Below are positions 36,917 through 45,297 of a stretch of DNA of 64,000 nucleotides, piece by piece. The DNA lies in NCBI RefSeq assembly GCF_031846265.1, contig NZ_JAVRIA010000002.1:124001-188000 (forward strand), in the 5' to 3' direction. Every line of letters begins with the position of its first letter. Position 1 is the stretch's first letter. This DNA comes from Microcosmobacter mediterraneus (lineage in GTDB: Bacteria; Bacteroidota; Bacteroidia; Flavobacteriales; Flavobacteriaceae). Below the pieces are notes generated by a model. The model was not told the DNA's origin and searched no databases. It worked only from the letters and a program-made list of their open reading frames with translations. Made by a program: the position numbers and the translations under genes.

Positions 36917-37830
36917 TATTTTAGTGCATTTACAATCGTATTTACATTATACTCATACATGCCTAAGTATGTGCCTTCAACCGTCCCTGCATCACCTAAA
37001 GCATCTGAATATAATGTTCCACCTATAGCAACGTCATGATCTTTAGACTCTACTGCTGCTTGGAGTGCTTCGATAGTTCGTTTTGGTACCGAGCTCTCTA
37101 CAAAAATAGCCTTCACATTTTTTTCTATTATAAATGATGCTAACTTCTGTACATCTTGAACTCCTGCTTCTGTTGCTGTAGATAACCCTTGTAATCCAAC
37201 TACTTCAAAATTCCAAAAATCACCAAAGTAATTAAAAGCGTCATGTGCTGTTACCAGAATTCGCTTTTCCTTAGCGAGATTTTTCATAATTCCTGCCAGT
37301 TTCTTTTGTAACATTGTAAGTTTACTTAAATAGGCATGCATATTCCTTTTATATTGCTCTTCATTTTCAGGGTTTTTTTCAACCAGTACGTCTGTTACTT
37401 TCTTGGCAAAATTGGCAAAGAAATGAATATTAAACCAGACATGAGGATCGTAATTAGAGGCAAAATAATCAGACCCAATTAAGTAGTCTTTGTTTAATTC
37501 ATCTGCTAAGGCAACTGGTGTTTTAGCTTTATTGCCCATTTTTTCGAATACTTCTATTAGCTTACCTTCAAGATGTAAGCCATTATAAAATATGATGTCT
37601 GCGTTGACCAACTTAGAAACATCACCTTCACTTGCCTTGTACAAATGAGGATCTACTCCACTTCCCATCAACCCTTCTACATTAATTAGATCGCCTCCTA
37701 TATTTTTCACCAAATCTGTAATCATAGTGGTTGTGGTTACCACATTCAGTTTACCATCGTTTGGCTCTTTTTCAGATTTACATCCAAAAAACACCAAGGC
37801 TACACTATATATAAAAACTAATTTTTTCAT
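36916..37830 (-). CDS. metal-binding lipoprotein of ABC importer (ZnuA/TroA type)
   Basis: A 304-residue periplasmic-facing lipoprotein (lipobox FFGC) of the cluster-9 metal-binding family. The expected ligands are present: His in GVDPHLYKASEGD, His in NYDPHVWFNIHF, His in LVTAHDAFNYFG and an Asp in LYSDALGDAG. A His-His-His-Asp set is like ZnuA and TroA, while Mn-specific PsaA has Glu in third place. The long His-rich loop of ZnuA is missing, so zinc, manganese or iron are all possible. It overlaps the barrel gene upstream by 4 bases and the ATPase gene downstream by 1. Confidence 0.93.
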   Translation of the reverse strand: MKKLVFIYSVALVFFGCKSEKEPNDGKLNVVTTTTMITDLVKNIGGDLINVEGLMGSGVDPHLYKASEGDVSKLVNADIIFYNGLHLEGKLIEVFEKMGNKAKTPVALADELNKDYLIGSDYFASNYDPHVWFNIHFFANFAKKVTDVLVEKNPENEEQYKRNMHAYLSKLTMLQKKLAGIMKNLAKEKRILVTAHDAFNYFGDFWNFEVVGLQGLSTATEAGVQDVQKLASFIIEKNVKAIFVESSVPKRTIEALQAAVESKDHDVAIGGTLYSDALGDAGTVEGTYLGMYEYNVNTIVNALK

Positions 37831-38633
37831 TCTTGTAATTTTAAAATTCTGTAACTCAACCCTAATCCCAATAGTAGGTCTTGGCCTCCGGTAATTCCAC
37901 TTCCGAAGTACGCATCAAACTGTAAGTCATTGTTAGCTAAGTATGTAAAACCAGCATCCCAATAATGATTAGCTGAACTATCTTCTGGTAAATCTCCATA
38001 AAGCTCTGCATAGAATCCAATCTTATCTGTAATGCTATAACCATAAGCTAAGGTGTATATGGCTGCCATTTCTGGTGAGTCATTTCCCCATTCTGCTCCA
38101 ATATTGTAACCTAAACTAGAACGTTCGTTCAAAGTATGTGATAGAGAAAATCTAAAATCGACAGCGGTAGTCTCTGGTCTATAGTCTTTAGAGGCACTAA
38201 ATACAGGAAAAACATGACCAATTAGCGCAATCTCAGGTATTCCATTTTTTTCTTCAGCTATATCAATTTTAACACCAAATAATAAAGGTGATAGTCCACT
38301 AGTAACATTATCAAGCTTATTACCATTAACCTTAGTTGTACCTTCAACAAAATCACAACCTAGACGCAACTCTAAATTGTCTAAAATCCCATAGCGCACT
38401 AGCATGGTATTAAAGGTATAGTGTTCGGATTTAATACCATTATCTTCAAAAGATTCGTATAATCCTCCTGTTTCTATCTGCAATATACCTTTACCTACTG
38501 TTGAAGAGGCTTCAGTAGCATCTGGACGGTCAGTAACTAAAGGTCCTAAATCACTTTGAGTTTCTTGAGAATTTGCAAAAAAACAGAGTCCAAAAGCTAA
38601 GCCTAAAAAACATATCTTATTTTTCTGTAACAT
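37827..38633 (-). CDS. outer-membrane beta-barrel-like protein in metal operon
   Basis: A 268-residue exported protein (signal FGLCFFANSQ) with the opening LVTDRPDATEASSTVGKG and an alternating-strand pattern throughout, ending LGLGLSYRILKLQE. It fits the MetA-pathway-of-phenol-degradation-like (PF13557) transporter family, thought to be outer-membrane channels. Here it is inside an operon for metal uptake, between the repressor gene (17-base overlap) and the binding protein (4-base overlap). A role in outer-membrane passage of metal ions is therefore a reasonable guess, but unproven. Confidence 0.82.
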   Translation of the reverse strand: MLQKNKICFLGLAFGLCFFANSQETQSDLGPLVTDRPDATEASSTVGKGILQIETGGLYESFEDNGIKSEHYTFNTMLVRYGILDNLELRLGCDFVEGTTKVNGNKLDNVTSGLSPLLFGVKIDIAEEKNGIPEIALIGHVFPVFSASKDYRPETTAVDFRFSLSHTLNERSSLGYNIGAEWGNDSPEMAAIYTLAYGYSITDKIGFYAELYGDLPEDSSANHYWDAGFTYLANNDLQFDAYFGSGITGGQDLLLGLGLSYRILKLQE

Positions 38634-39273
38634 AAATTATAGTTGAAAAGTCTTGGTTTAATAAAATGGTGTTTGTATTAATTAATAGTTGCGTCATTTT
38701 AGTGTTCTTAAACTGCTTAACTACTGCTAAAGAATTTCCGTATTTTAATCCATTCATTGCACAAAAGTCAAAAAACTCCTTATCATCACTCATTAATCTA
38801 GAAATGATATACTGTTTTCCTTCTTCAGCTTCAGAAAGTGCAATAGAAGTATTTTTAGTCGTAATCTCACCATCTGCATTGGGAATAGGATCACCATGAG
38901 GATCAAATTTTGGATTGCCCAGATACTCGGAAATTTTATCCGCTAAAAAATCTGATGTTTCATGTTCTAATAGTTCAGCTTCGCGATGAATATCGTGTAA
39001 GCTCATATCAAACAATTTAAAAAGAAACGACTCCCAAAGACGATGCTTTCTAACCACATTAAGAGCCATTGCAGTCCCTTTTCCTGTGAGTTTCAATTCT
39101 TGGTACTTTTCATATTGCAGCAAACCACGTTCAGCTAATTTTTTGGACATATCTGTTGCTGCTGCGTTAGAAATTCTTAATTTCTTAGCAATAGTGCCAG
39201 GTTTTGTGTCTAAATTATCCTGGTGCTTATTCTTATATATGGCCTTTACAAAGTTTTCTACTGCAACTGACAT
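38617..39273 (-). CDS. DtxR/MntR-family metal-dependent repressor
   Basis: A 218-residue repressor, first gene of the operon. The N-terminal winged helix (VENFVKAIYKNKHQ, KLRISNAAATDMSKKLAERG) binds DNA. The dimer and metal-site helices follow, with HRLWESFLFKLF, HDIHREAELLEHETSD and the GNPKFDPHGDPIPN motif typical of DtxR-like proteins. A C-terminal FeoA-type SH3 domain starts near residue 145. It should repress metal uptake when Fe or Mn is abundant; an 8-4-8 palindrome lies 17 bases upstream of its ATG. Confidence 0.93.
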   Translation of the reverse strand: MSVAVENFVKAIYKNKHQDNLDTKPGTIAKKLRISNAAATDMSKKLAERGLLQYEKYQELKLTGKGTAMALNVVRKHRLWESFLFKLFDMSLHDIHREAELLEHETSDFLADKISEYLGNPKFDPHGDPIPNADGEITTKNTSIALSEAEEGKQYIISRLMSDDKEFFDFCAMNGLKYGNSLAVVKQFKNTKMTQLLINTNTILLNQDFSTIIYVTEK

Positions 39274-39290
39274 TCTTATATTTTAAATAA

Positions 39291-39310
39291 TTTTTAAGTG
39301 AGCTTAAAAA
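39291..39310. promoter_or_regulatory. probable DtxR/MntR operator palindrome
   Basis: Perfect 8-base arms TTTTTAAG (39291-39298) and CTTAAAAA (39303-39310) around TGAG. The site sits between a minus-strand -7 box TATATTTG (39317-39324) and the ATG at 39273 of the DtxR-type gene. It therefore covers the expected transcription start, as expected for an autoregulated repressor operon. The regulator assignment is inference. Confidence 0.6.
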
Positions 39311-39316
39311 AGTTTT

Positions 39317-39324
39317 CAAATATA
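39317..39324 (-). promoter_or_regulatory. -7 promoter box of metal operon
   Basis: CAAATATA on the plus strand reads TATATTTG on the minus strand, an exact TAnnTTTG. It lies 43 bases before the ATG of the DtxR-type gene and 6 bases from the palindrome. No good -33 TTG at 17-20 bases was seen. Confidence 0.45.
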
Positions 39325-39395
39325 GTTAAAAATAATTGTCTCATATTTGTCACACTGATTTTTTTTATCAGTCTTTATACTATAATTTCTTCGAC

Positions 39396-39812
39396 ATGAA
39401 AAAAATTACGTTTCTATTTTTAGTATTGAGTTCATTACAACTCATTGGACAAAACACCAACACTAATATTGAAATTCTGACACATACCTTAGCCTTCGAG
39501 GATAGCATAATCATTGAGAATATAACCTTGGAGTTTTCAAAACTTTCACCAGATTCTCGTTGCCCTAAAGAAGTGATGTGTATAAGAGCAGGAGAGGCTA
39601 TAGCCACTGTAACTATTTACATAGATAATGTTTTAAAAAAGACATTAGACCTTACATTTTATCCTCATGGTGTTTCTGAAGAATTATCAAAATTTCTAAG
39701 TTCAGAAGGTATTTTGTTAGGTGCTTTTGAGTTATTGCCTTATCCAAAAGCTGATCGAAATCAGATTAATGCTAATTATTTGATCCGTTTTAATCAGGAG
39801 ATTATAAACTAA
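39396..39812 (+). CDS. hypothetical exported protein
   Basis: A 138-residue protein started at ATG 39396, which gives a signal peptide (ITFLFLVLSSLQLIGQ); in-frame sequence upstream lacks ATG. The mature part contains SPDSRCPKEVMCIRAGEAIATV, a motif I have seen in small Bacteroidota secreted proteins of unknown function, followed by a Tyr/Pro-rich end. It is divergent from the metal operon and ends with a 4-base overlap against the convergent tiny gene at 39809. Confidence 0.7.
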   Translation: MKKITFLFLVLSSLQLIGQNTNTNIEILTHTLAFEDSIIIENITLEFSKLSPDSRCPKEVMCIRAGEAIATVTIYIDNVLKKTLDLTFYPHGVSEELSKFLSSEGILLGAFELLPYPKADRNQINANYLIRFNQEIIN

Positions 39813-39949
39813 GAACAACCACAGTCATTCTTGCCACAAGCTTTAGTGGTTTTTGCTTTTTTGGGTTTCCAAATAAATTTTTGAACCAAATACCCTACAG
39901 CAGTTAATACAGTCACAACAACTAATATGTTTTGAATTATTTGATTCAT
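39809..39949 (-). CDS. FeoB-associated Cys-rich membrane protein, 46 aa
   Basis: A 46-residue ORF read on the minus strand: MNQIIQNILVVVTVLTAVGY begins it, giving one transmembrane helix. A short basic stretch (FIWKPKKAK) follows, then a Cys-rich tail ACGKNDCGCS. This matches the FeoB-associated Cys-rich membrane protein family, normally next to feoB and thought to assist ferrous iron transport. No feoB is in the window, but the DtxR-metal importer operon begins 540 bases away. A TAACTTTG -7-like box is at 39967-39974 (minus strand). Confidence 0.8.
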   Translation of the reverse strand: MNQIIQNILVVVTVLTAVGYLVQKFIWKPKKAKTTKACGKNDCGCS

Positions 39950-39971
39950 ACTTAAAAATATTACGACAAAG

Positions 39972-40138
39972 TTACAAATTCATAGTCGTTTTACCTCTTA
40001 AAATCCTTTCAACTTCAGCAAACCCAAAGTCTTCATCAGAAAATCTATTACATTCTAAAAGTGCTTCAAAATATAACGCTGAGCTACTTTTTTAAGTTTA
40101 ACCAGAGCTCTGCTATGCTGAAACTTAGAAAAAATCAT
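39972..40138 (-). pseudogene. small frameshifted coding remnant or -1 frameshift candidate
   Basis: On the minus strand an ATG at 40138 opens a 27-residue frame (MIFSKFQHSRALVKLKK...) ending at a TAG at 40055-40057. From an A6G run (an A-AAA-AAG type slippery heptamer) the -1 frame is open to TAA at 39972-39974 and reads SSALYFEALLECNRFSDED followed by FGFAEVERILRGKTTMNL, which has protein-like composition. Joined, the product would be about 54 residues. It may be a gene broken by a one-base indel, a true recoded gene, or chance. I do not recognise the family. Confidence 0.35.
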
Positions 40139-40190
40139 ATTTTCTTGCACTTTTAATCCTCATTACGAAGTTCTAATGCAGAATTTGGGT

Positions 40191-40198
40191 TAAATTTG
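40191..40198 (+). promoter_or_regulatory. -7 promoter box of aspS
   Basis: TAAATTTG matches TAnnTTTG exactly and lies 25 bases before the aspS ATG at 40224. A TTG at the expected -33 distance was not seen. Confidence 0.4.
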
Positions 40199-40223
40199 CA
40201 GCCTTAATAGTAGTATAAAGAGC

Positions 40224-41972
40224 ATGTATAGAAGTCATACTTGTGGTGAATTAAGAGCCGCAAACACGAATCAAGAAGTTACCTTGACAGGTTGGGTGCA
40301 AGGCGTTAGAGATAAAGGGTTTATGATTTATGTAGACTTAAGAGATCGTTACGGCATAACGCAGCTATATTTTGATGAAGATCAGTCTGATGTTTCGCTT
40401 ATGAAAGAGGCTCAAAAACTCGGAAGAGAGTTTGTTATTCAAGTCACAGGTAAAGTGCAAGAACGTGCTTCTAAAAATCCAAATATACCAACTGGTGATA
40501 TTGAAATATTAGTTTCTAAACTTACCATACTTAACCAGGCGTTATTACCACCATTTACTATTGAAGATGAAACTGATGGTGGTGAAGATTTACGTATGAA
40601 ATATCGCTATTTAGATATTCGTAGAAATCCTGTAAAAGAAAGTTTAATCTTTAGGCATAAAGTTACGCAAGAAGTTAGAAATTACTTGTCTAATCAAGAT
40701 TTTATAGAGGTTGAAACACCTTATCTAATAAAATCCACACCTGAAGGTGCTCGAGATTTTGTAGTGCCTTCAAGAATGAATGAAGGACAGTTTTATGCGT
40801 TGCCACAATCGCCACAAACCTTTAAGCAATTGCTTATGGTTGGTGGTATGGATAAGTACTTCCAGATTGTAAAATGTTTTAGAGATGAAGATTTAAGAGC
40901 AGACAGACAGCCTGAGTTTACTCAGATAGATTGTGAAATGGCCTTTGTTGAACAAGAAGACATTTTAAATACTTTTGAAGGCTTAACACGTCATCTTCTC
41001 AAAGAAATAAATGGTGTTGACGTCGATAAATTCCCTAGAATGCTTTACGATGATGCCATGCGTTTATACGGAAATGACAAACCAGATATTCGTTTTGGGA
41101 TGCAATTTGGTGAACTGAATGCAGTAGCACAACATAAAGATTTTAATGTATTTAATTCTGCTGAATTAGTTGTGGGAATAGCTGTTCCTGGCGGAAATTC
41201 ATATACCAGAAAAGAAATAGATAAATTAATAGATTGGGTAAGGCGTCCTCAAGTTGGTGCTCTTGGTATGGTCTATTGTCGCTGTAATGACGATGGCTCA
41301 TTCAAATCTTCTGTAGATAAGTTCTACGACCAAGACGATTTAGCAAAATGGGCTGAAGTGACAGGAGCAAAAGCAGGCGATTTAATCTGCGTGCTTTCTG
41401 GAGAAACTAATAAAGTAAGAGCGCAATTAAGTGCGTTACGTATGGAATTAGCAGAACGTCTAGGCTTACGAAAGCCAGACGAATTTGCACCACTTTGGGT
41501 TATTGATTTTCCATTATTAGAATTAGATGAAGAGACTGGTCATTACCATGCTATGCATCATCCATTTACGTCTCCAAAACCTGGTCAATTAGAATTATTA
41601 GATTCTAAACCAGGAGAAGTTAAAGCTAATGCTTACGATTTGGTTTTAAATGGAAACGAAATCGGAGGAGGTTCTATTAGAATTCATGATAAAGCAACAC
41701 AAGCGATAATGCTTAAACATTTAGGGTTTTCTGATGAAGACGCTAAAGCTCAGTTTGGATTTTTAATGGATGCTTTTGAATATGGCGCACCACCTCATGG
41801 TGGTATTGCTTTTGGATTAGACAGATTAGTTGCAATTCTAGGAGGACAAGAAACGATAAGAGATTTTATTGCCTTTCCTAAAAATAATTCTGGAAGAGAT
41901 GTCATGATCGATGCTCCTGCTCCTCTAGACAAAGAACAACTAGAGGAACTGAATCTTAAATTAGATTTATAA
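40224..41972 (+). CDS. aspS: aspartyl-tRNA synthetase
   Basis: Charges tRNA-Asp. The 582-residue length is that of bacterial-type AspRS with the large GAD insertion. Seen are the OB fold (VTLTGWVQGVRDKGFMIYVD), motif 2 region CFRDEDLRADRQPEFTQID, the GAD insert (about 290-420), and motif 3 GGIAFGLDRLVAILGG. The second substrate segment MHHPFTSPKP is present. A classic terminator follows 11 bases after the stop, so this is likely a single-gene unit. Confidence 0.97.
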   Translation: MYRSHTCGELRAANTNQEVTLTGWVQGVRDKGFMIYVDLRDRYGITQLYFDEDQSDVSLMKEAQKLGREFVIQVTGKVQERASKNPNIPTGDIEILVSKLTILNQALLPPFTIEDETDGGEDLRMKYRYLDIRRNPVKESLIFRHKVTQEVRNYLSNQDFIEVETPYLIKSTPEGARDFVVPSRMNEGQFYALPQSPQTFKQLLMVGGMDKYFQIVKCFRDEDLRADRQPEFTQIDCEMAFVEQEDILNTFEGLTRHLLKEINGVDVDKFPRMLYDDAMRLYGNDKPDIRFGMQFGELNAVAQHKDFNVFNSAELVVGIAVPGGNSYTRKEIDKLIDWVRRPQVGALGMVYCRCNDDGSFKSSVDKFYDQDDLAKWAEVTGAKAGDLICVLSGETNKVRAQLSALRMELAERLGLRKPDEFAPLWVIDFPLLELDEETGHYHAMHHPFTSPKPGQLELLDSKPGEVKANAYDLVLNGNEIGGGSIRIHDKATQAIMLKHLGFSDEDAKAQFGFLMDAFEYGAPPHGGIAFGLDRLVAILGGQETIRDFIAFPKNNSGRDVMIDAPAPLDKEQLEELNLKLDL

Positions 41973-41983
41973 CCAAAAAATAG

Positions 41984-42010
41984 AAATCCTGCATTTAGCA
42001 GGATTTTTTA
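41984..42010 (+). terminator. rho-independent terminator of aspS
   Basis: A 9-base perfect stem AAATCCTGC / GCAGGATTT with loop ATTTA and a T run, 11 bases after the aspS stop. Confidence 0.9.
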
Positions 42011-42023
42011 TTAGCTTTAATCC

Positions 42024-43802
42024 ATGGCTAAACCAACCCTTTTAAAGCGTTTTCTTGTATGGAAATACAAGCATATTTCGCAACGTAATTTTGTGTTGCT
42101 ACTTGCTGCTTTAATTGGCTTTGTGGCTGGTTTAATCTCTGTACTGCTCAAAAACTTAACCTTTGGGATTTCTTGGTTACTAGAAAAAAGTATTATTTTC
42201 TCAGAAAATAAGGTCTACTTTATATTACCTGTTTTAGGCCTTATATTGGTTTATATTTTTGTAAAACGTATTTCAAAAAAACCGTTAGAACCAGCCATAC
42301 CCTCTATTTTATTTGCATTGTCTAAACGCAGTGGGAAAATTGCTTCTAATAAAATGATTTTGCCATTAATTACAGCGCCTTTAACCGTTGGTTTTGGTGG
42401 TTCGGTTGGGTTATTAAGTCCTGCTATTTTTTCTGCCTCAGCTGCAAGTTCAAGCATTGGTGATCTATTTCACATTAACAGAAAAACCAGAACCTTACTT
42501 ATTGGTTGTGCAGCAGCAGGTGTTATTGCCACAAGTTTTAAATCACCGATTGCAGCAGTCATATTTGCCATTGAAGTATTTGCGCTAGATTTAACTTTTG
42601 CTTCCTTATTACCACTTTTAATTGCCTCTTTAGTATCCATTATAACATCCTATTTATTTGTAGGTAACGAAATCTTATTCACATATAATGTCACGGAAAC
42701 TTTTGAAGTAAGAGATACATTGTTTTACATTTTATTGGGTGTTGGAACAGGAATAGCTTCTATTTATTTTTCAAAAATCTACTTTGCTATTTTTAAATTT
42801 TTTGAGCGTTTTAAAACACGGTTTCAAAAACTATTAGTAGGTGGCTTAGCCATTGGAATCATGCTATATTTTATTCCACCACTTTATGGTGAAGGATTTA
42901 GTTTTATAAATAATCTACTTTCTGGAAATCATATTGATGCACTTGGTAAGTCGTTGTTTGACGGTTTTACTGATAATATTTGGGTGGTTATTGCCTTGCT
43001 TTTTGGTATTACAATCTTCAAGACTATAGCTATGACCACAACTCTTGTTGCTGGAGGCACTGGAGGAATCATCATTCCTACCCTTGTCATGGGAAGCGCT
43101 TTAGGCAATGTCGTTGCTAAAATCATCAATAATCTTGGGCTAGGTTTTCAGGTTTCTGAATCTAACTTTACACTTATTGGTATGGCTGGCTTAATTGCTG
43201 GTGTCTTACATGCACCTTTAACAGCAATATTTTTAATTGCTGAAATTACAGGTGGTTATGAACTCTTTGTACCATTGATGCTTACAGTTTCTATGTCGTT
43301 TTTAATTACAAAAAATGCTTTAGAACATACAATTTATACTAAAGAATTAGCTGAGAAAGATGCCTTGTTAACACACGATAAAGACAAGAGTGTATTAACC
43401 TTAATGAACTTGGACAGCGTCATAGAACAAAACTTTATTGAGTTACATCCAGAAACATCTTTACGCGATATGCTCCATCAAGGTGTGGCAAAATCGAGCA
43501 GGAATTTATTTCCAGTTGTTGACGATGATAAACGATTAGTTGGTGTACTACTCTTGGATGATATTAGAAACGTGATGTTTGATCAATCACTTTATGATTC
43601 CACTTCTGTTGAAACCTTTATGAGTAATCCACCTGACGTTATTAATTATGAAACCGACTCCATGCAAAAGGTGATGCGGAAATTTCAAAGCTCAGGTGCT
43701 TGGAATTTACCTGTAATTAAAGGTGGTAACTATTTTGGATTTGTTTCTAAGTCTAAATTATTGACTGCTTACAGACGCGAATTGATTAACTTTACGAAGT
43801 AA
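42024..43802 (+). CDS. ClC-family chloride channel/transporter with CBS domains
   Basis: A 592-residue membrane protein with about ten helices (about 20-435) and two C-terminal CBS domains (about 460-580, FPVVDDDKRLVGVLLLDDI and NLPVIKGGNYFGFVSKSK). The core is ClC-like (LTVGFGGSVG, GGTGGIIIPTLVMGSALGN, GMAGLIAGVLHAPLTAIFLI). The usual GREGP or GLEAP motif reads GLLSP at residues 129-133, so the external gating glutamate is a Leu. The GSGIP position reads EPAIP. Such changes predict altered coupling or gating. It starts after the aspS terminator, and the first DUF6090 gene begins 9 bases after its stop. Confidence 0.88.
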   Translation: MAKPTLLKRFLVWKYKHISQRNFVLLLAALIGFVAGLISVLLKNLTFGISWLLEKSIIFSENKVYFILPVLGLILVYIFVKRISKKPLEPAIPSILFALSKRSGKIASNKMILPLITAPLTVGFGGSVGLLSPAIFSASAASSSIGDLFHINRKTRTLLIGCAAAGVIATSFKSPIAAVIFAIEVFALDLTFASLLPLLIASLVSIITSYLFVGNEILFTYNVTETFEVRDTLFYILLGVGTGIASIYFSKIYFAIFKFFERFKTRFQKLLVGGLAIGIMLYFIPPLYGEGFSFINNLLSGNHIDALGKSLFDGFTDNIWVVIALLFGITIFKTIAMTTTLVAGGTGGIIIPTLVMGSALGNVVAKIINNLGLGFQVSESNFTLIGMAGLIAGVLHAPLTAIFLIAEITGGYELFVPLMLTVSMSFLITKNALEHTIYTKELAEKDALLTHDKDKSVLTLMNLDSVIEQNFIELHPETSLRDMLHQGVAKSSRNLFPVVDDDKRLVGVLLLDDIRNVMFDQSLYDSTSVETFMSNPPDVINYETDSMQKVMRKFQSSGAWNLPVIKGGNYFGFVSKSKLLTAYRRELINFTK

Positions 43803-43811
43803 CACCAACCT

Positions 43812-44546
43812 ATGATAAAATTCTTTCGCAAAATCAGATACGATCTCATGAAGCAGAACAAAACATCAAAATACTTTAAATACGCTGTAGGTGAAATTAT
43901 TCTTGTAGTTATTGGGATTTTGATAGCACTTCAGATTAACAATTGGAATGAAGAAAAAAAACAAAGACTTGTTGAGATTGATATTCTAAAAGGCATAAGA
44001 GCTGATGTTTTACTAGACACTATAGACTTAAATTACAATTACAATATCTATAAATTTCATCATAAGGCAGATAGTACCTTAATAAAACACCTCTTGAGTA
44101 AGAAAAAGAAAAATGACACAATAGTTTCTAATTTAGAACTAGGTGTTGCACTTGATTTGATTTTGAATCTGCATACCTCCTATTTCGAAGAAGCAAAGAA
44201 TAAAGGCTTGTCTATAATTTCAAACAAAACGCTAAGGAATGACATTAGTAGACTATATGAATTTAATTATGAGTCCATAAAACTTCTAGAAAATGCCACA
44301 CCATCTTATGACACGTATAAATCACTAATGTCAATATTTCAACCCTATTTTGGATTAGACTCTATTGGCGCAACTATAAGTGATGCGAACTACAAGAAAT
44401 TAATCGGTAATGGAACTGCATTGTATACGTACCGTGAAGCTATGTATAGCAGGGAGTTTTTAGTTGATTTATACAAAAGAACTATTGCCCAATCGTTAAC
44501 TGTAGTAGACAGTATAGAAGGAGAACTAACAAGATTAAAGGATTAA
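43812..44546 (+). CDS. DUF6090 family protein, array copy 1
   Basis: A 244-residue protein. Residues 1-54 are the constant anchor shared by all eight copies: a basic amphipathic helix (MIKFFRKIRYDLMKQNK), SKYFKYAVGEIILVVIGILI with one transmembrane helix, and QINNWNEEKK. By the positive-inside rule the tail (about 190 residues) is periplasmic. The tail is mostly helical and carries the array signature in the form GLSIISNKTLRNDISRLYE (about 135-153). Copy 1 follows the ClC gene by 9 bases and precedes copy 2 by 4 bases. Function unknown. Confidence 0.9.
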   Translation: MIKFFRKIRYDLMKQNKTSKYFKYAVGEIILVVIGILIALQINNWNEEKKQRLVEIDILKGIRADVLLDTIDLNYNYNIYKFHHKADSTLIKHLLSKKKKNDTIVSNLELGVALDLILNLHTSYFEEAKNKGLSIISNKTLRNDISRLYEFNYESIKLLENATPSYDTYKSLMSIFQPYFGLDSIGATISDANYKKLIGNGTALYTYREAMYSREFLVDLYKRTIAQSLTVVDSIEGELTRLKD

Positions 44547-44550
44547 TCAA

Positions 44551-45297
44551 ATGATAAAATTCTTCAGAAAAATTAGATTCGATCTCATGAGTAAAAATAA
44601 AACTGGCAAGTACTTTAAATACGCAATTGGCGAAATTATCCTCGTGGTTATTGGTATTCTCATAGCGCTTCAAATTAATAATTGGAATGAAAACAGAAAA
44701 GAACGTTCTAATGAATTAAAAATACTGAATACACTCAATGCTGAATTTAATAGAAACGGCAATACACTTGACTCTCTATTACTTCAATTAAAAAGAATAG
44801 AACAATCATTAAGTTTTGTACTTCAAAAAATAGAACCAAATCCTAAAATTAATTTTACAGCAATTGAATTAGATAGTATTTTGTATAACTCATTTGATAA
44901 TCCAGTTTGGAAAAGAAGTGAATATACGCTAAGAAATTTAGAGAGTTCTGGTAAACTTAGTGCTTTAAGCAACGAAGATTTAAGAAGCAAACTTTACGAA
45001 TGGTCTTTAGTTGCAATAGATATTGAAGATAAAGATACAGATGCCTCTGTTGGCTTTCAAAATCTATTAAACTATTATAAAGAAAATGGCTCATTAAGAA
45101 ATTTAGATGTTTTTGGTGATTATATTCCCGAAGGTCGTTCATCATTAGCGTATGATCATAAGAAGTTTTTCTCAGATATTACTTTTGAAAACATGATCGA
45201 TGACTATATGGTATACACAAGGCAAAGAATCAAAAGGTATCAAAAGGCAAAAGTCATTATCAATGAAATTATTAATCTAACTTTAACTGAAGAATGA
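44551..45297 (+). CDS. DUF6090 family protein, array copy 2
   Basis: A 248-residue member. The first 150 bases are almost identical to those of copy 4 (both encode RKIR.DLMSKNKTGKYFKYA), and the tails then diverge. Tail signature: SSGKLSALSNEDLRSKLYEW near residue 130. The coding end overlaps copy 3 by 4 bases (ATGA). Topology is as for copy 1, with a single N-terminal membrane anchor and a soluble tail with no cysteines or known catalytic motif. Function unknown. Confidence 0.9.
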   Translation: MIKFFRKIRFDLMSKNKTGKYFKYAIGEIILVVIGILIALQINNWNENRKERSNELKILNTLNAEFNRNGNTLDSLLLQLKRIEQSLSFVLQKIEPNPKINFTAIELDSILYNSFDNPVWKRSEYTLRNLESSGKLSALSNEDLRSKLYEWSLVAIDIEDKDTDASVGFQNLLNYYKENGSLRNLDVFGDYIPEGRSSLAYDHKKFFSDITFENMIDDYMVYTRQRIKRYQKAKVIINEIINLTLTEE

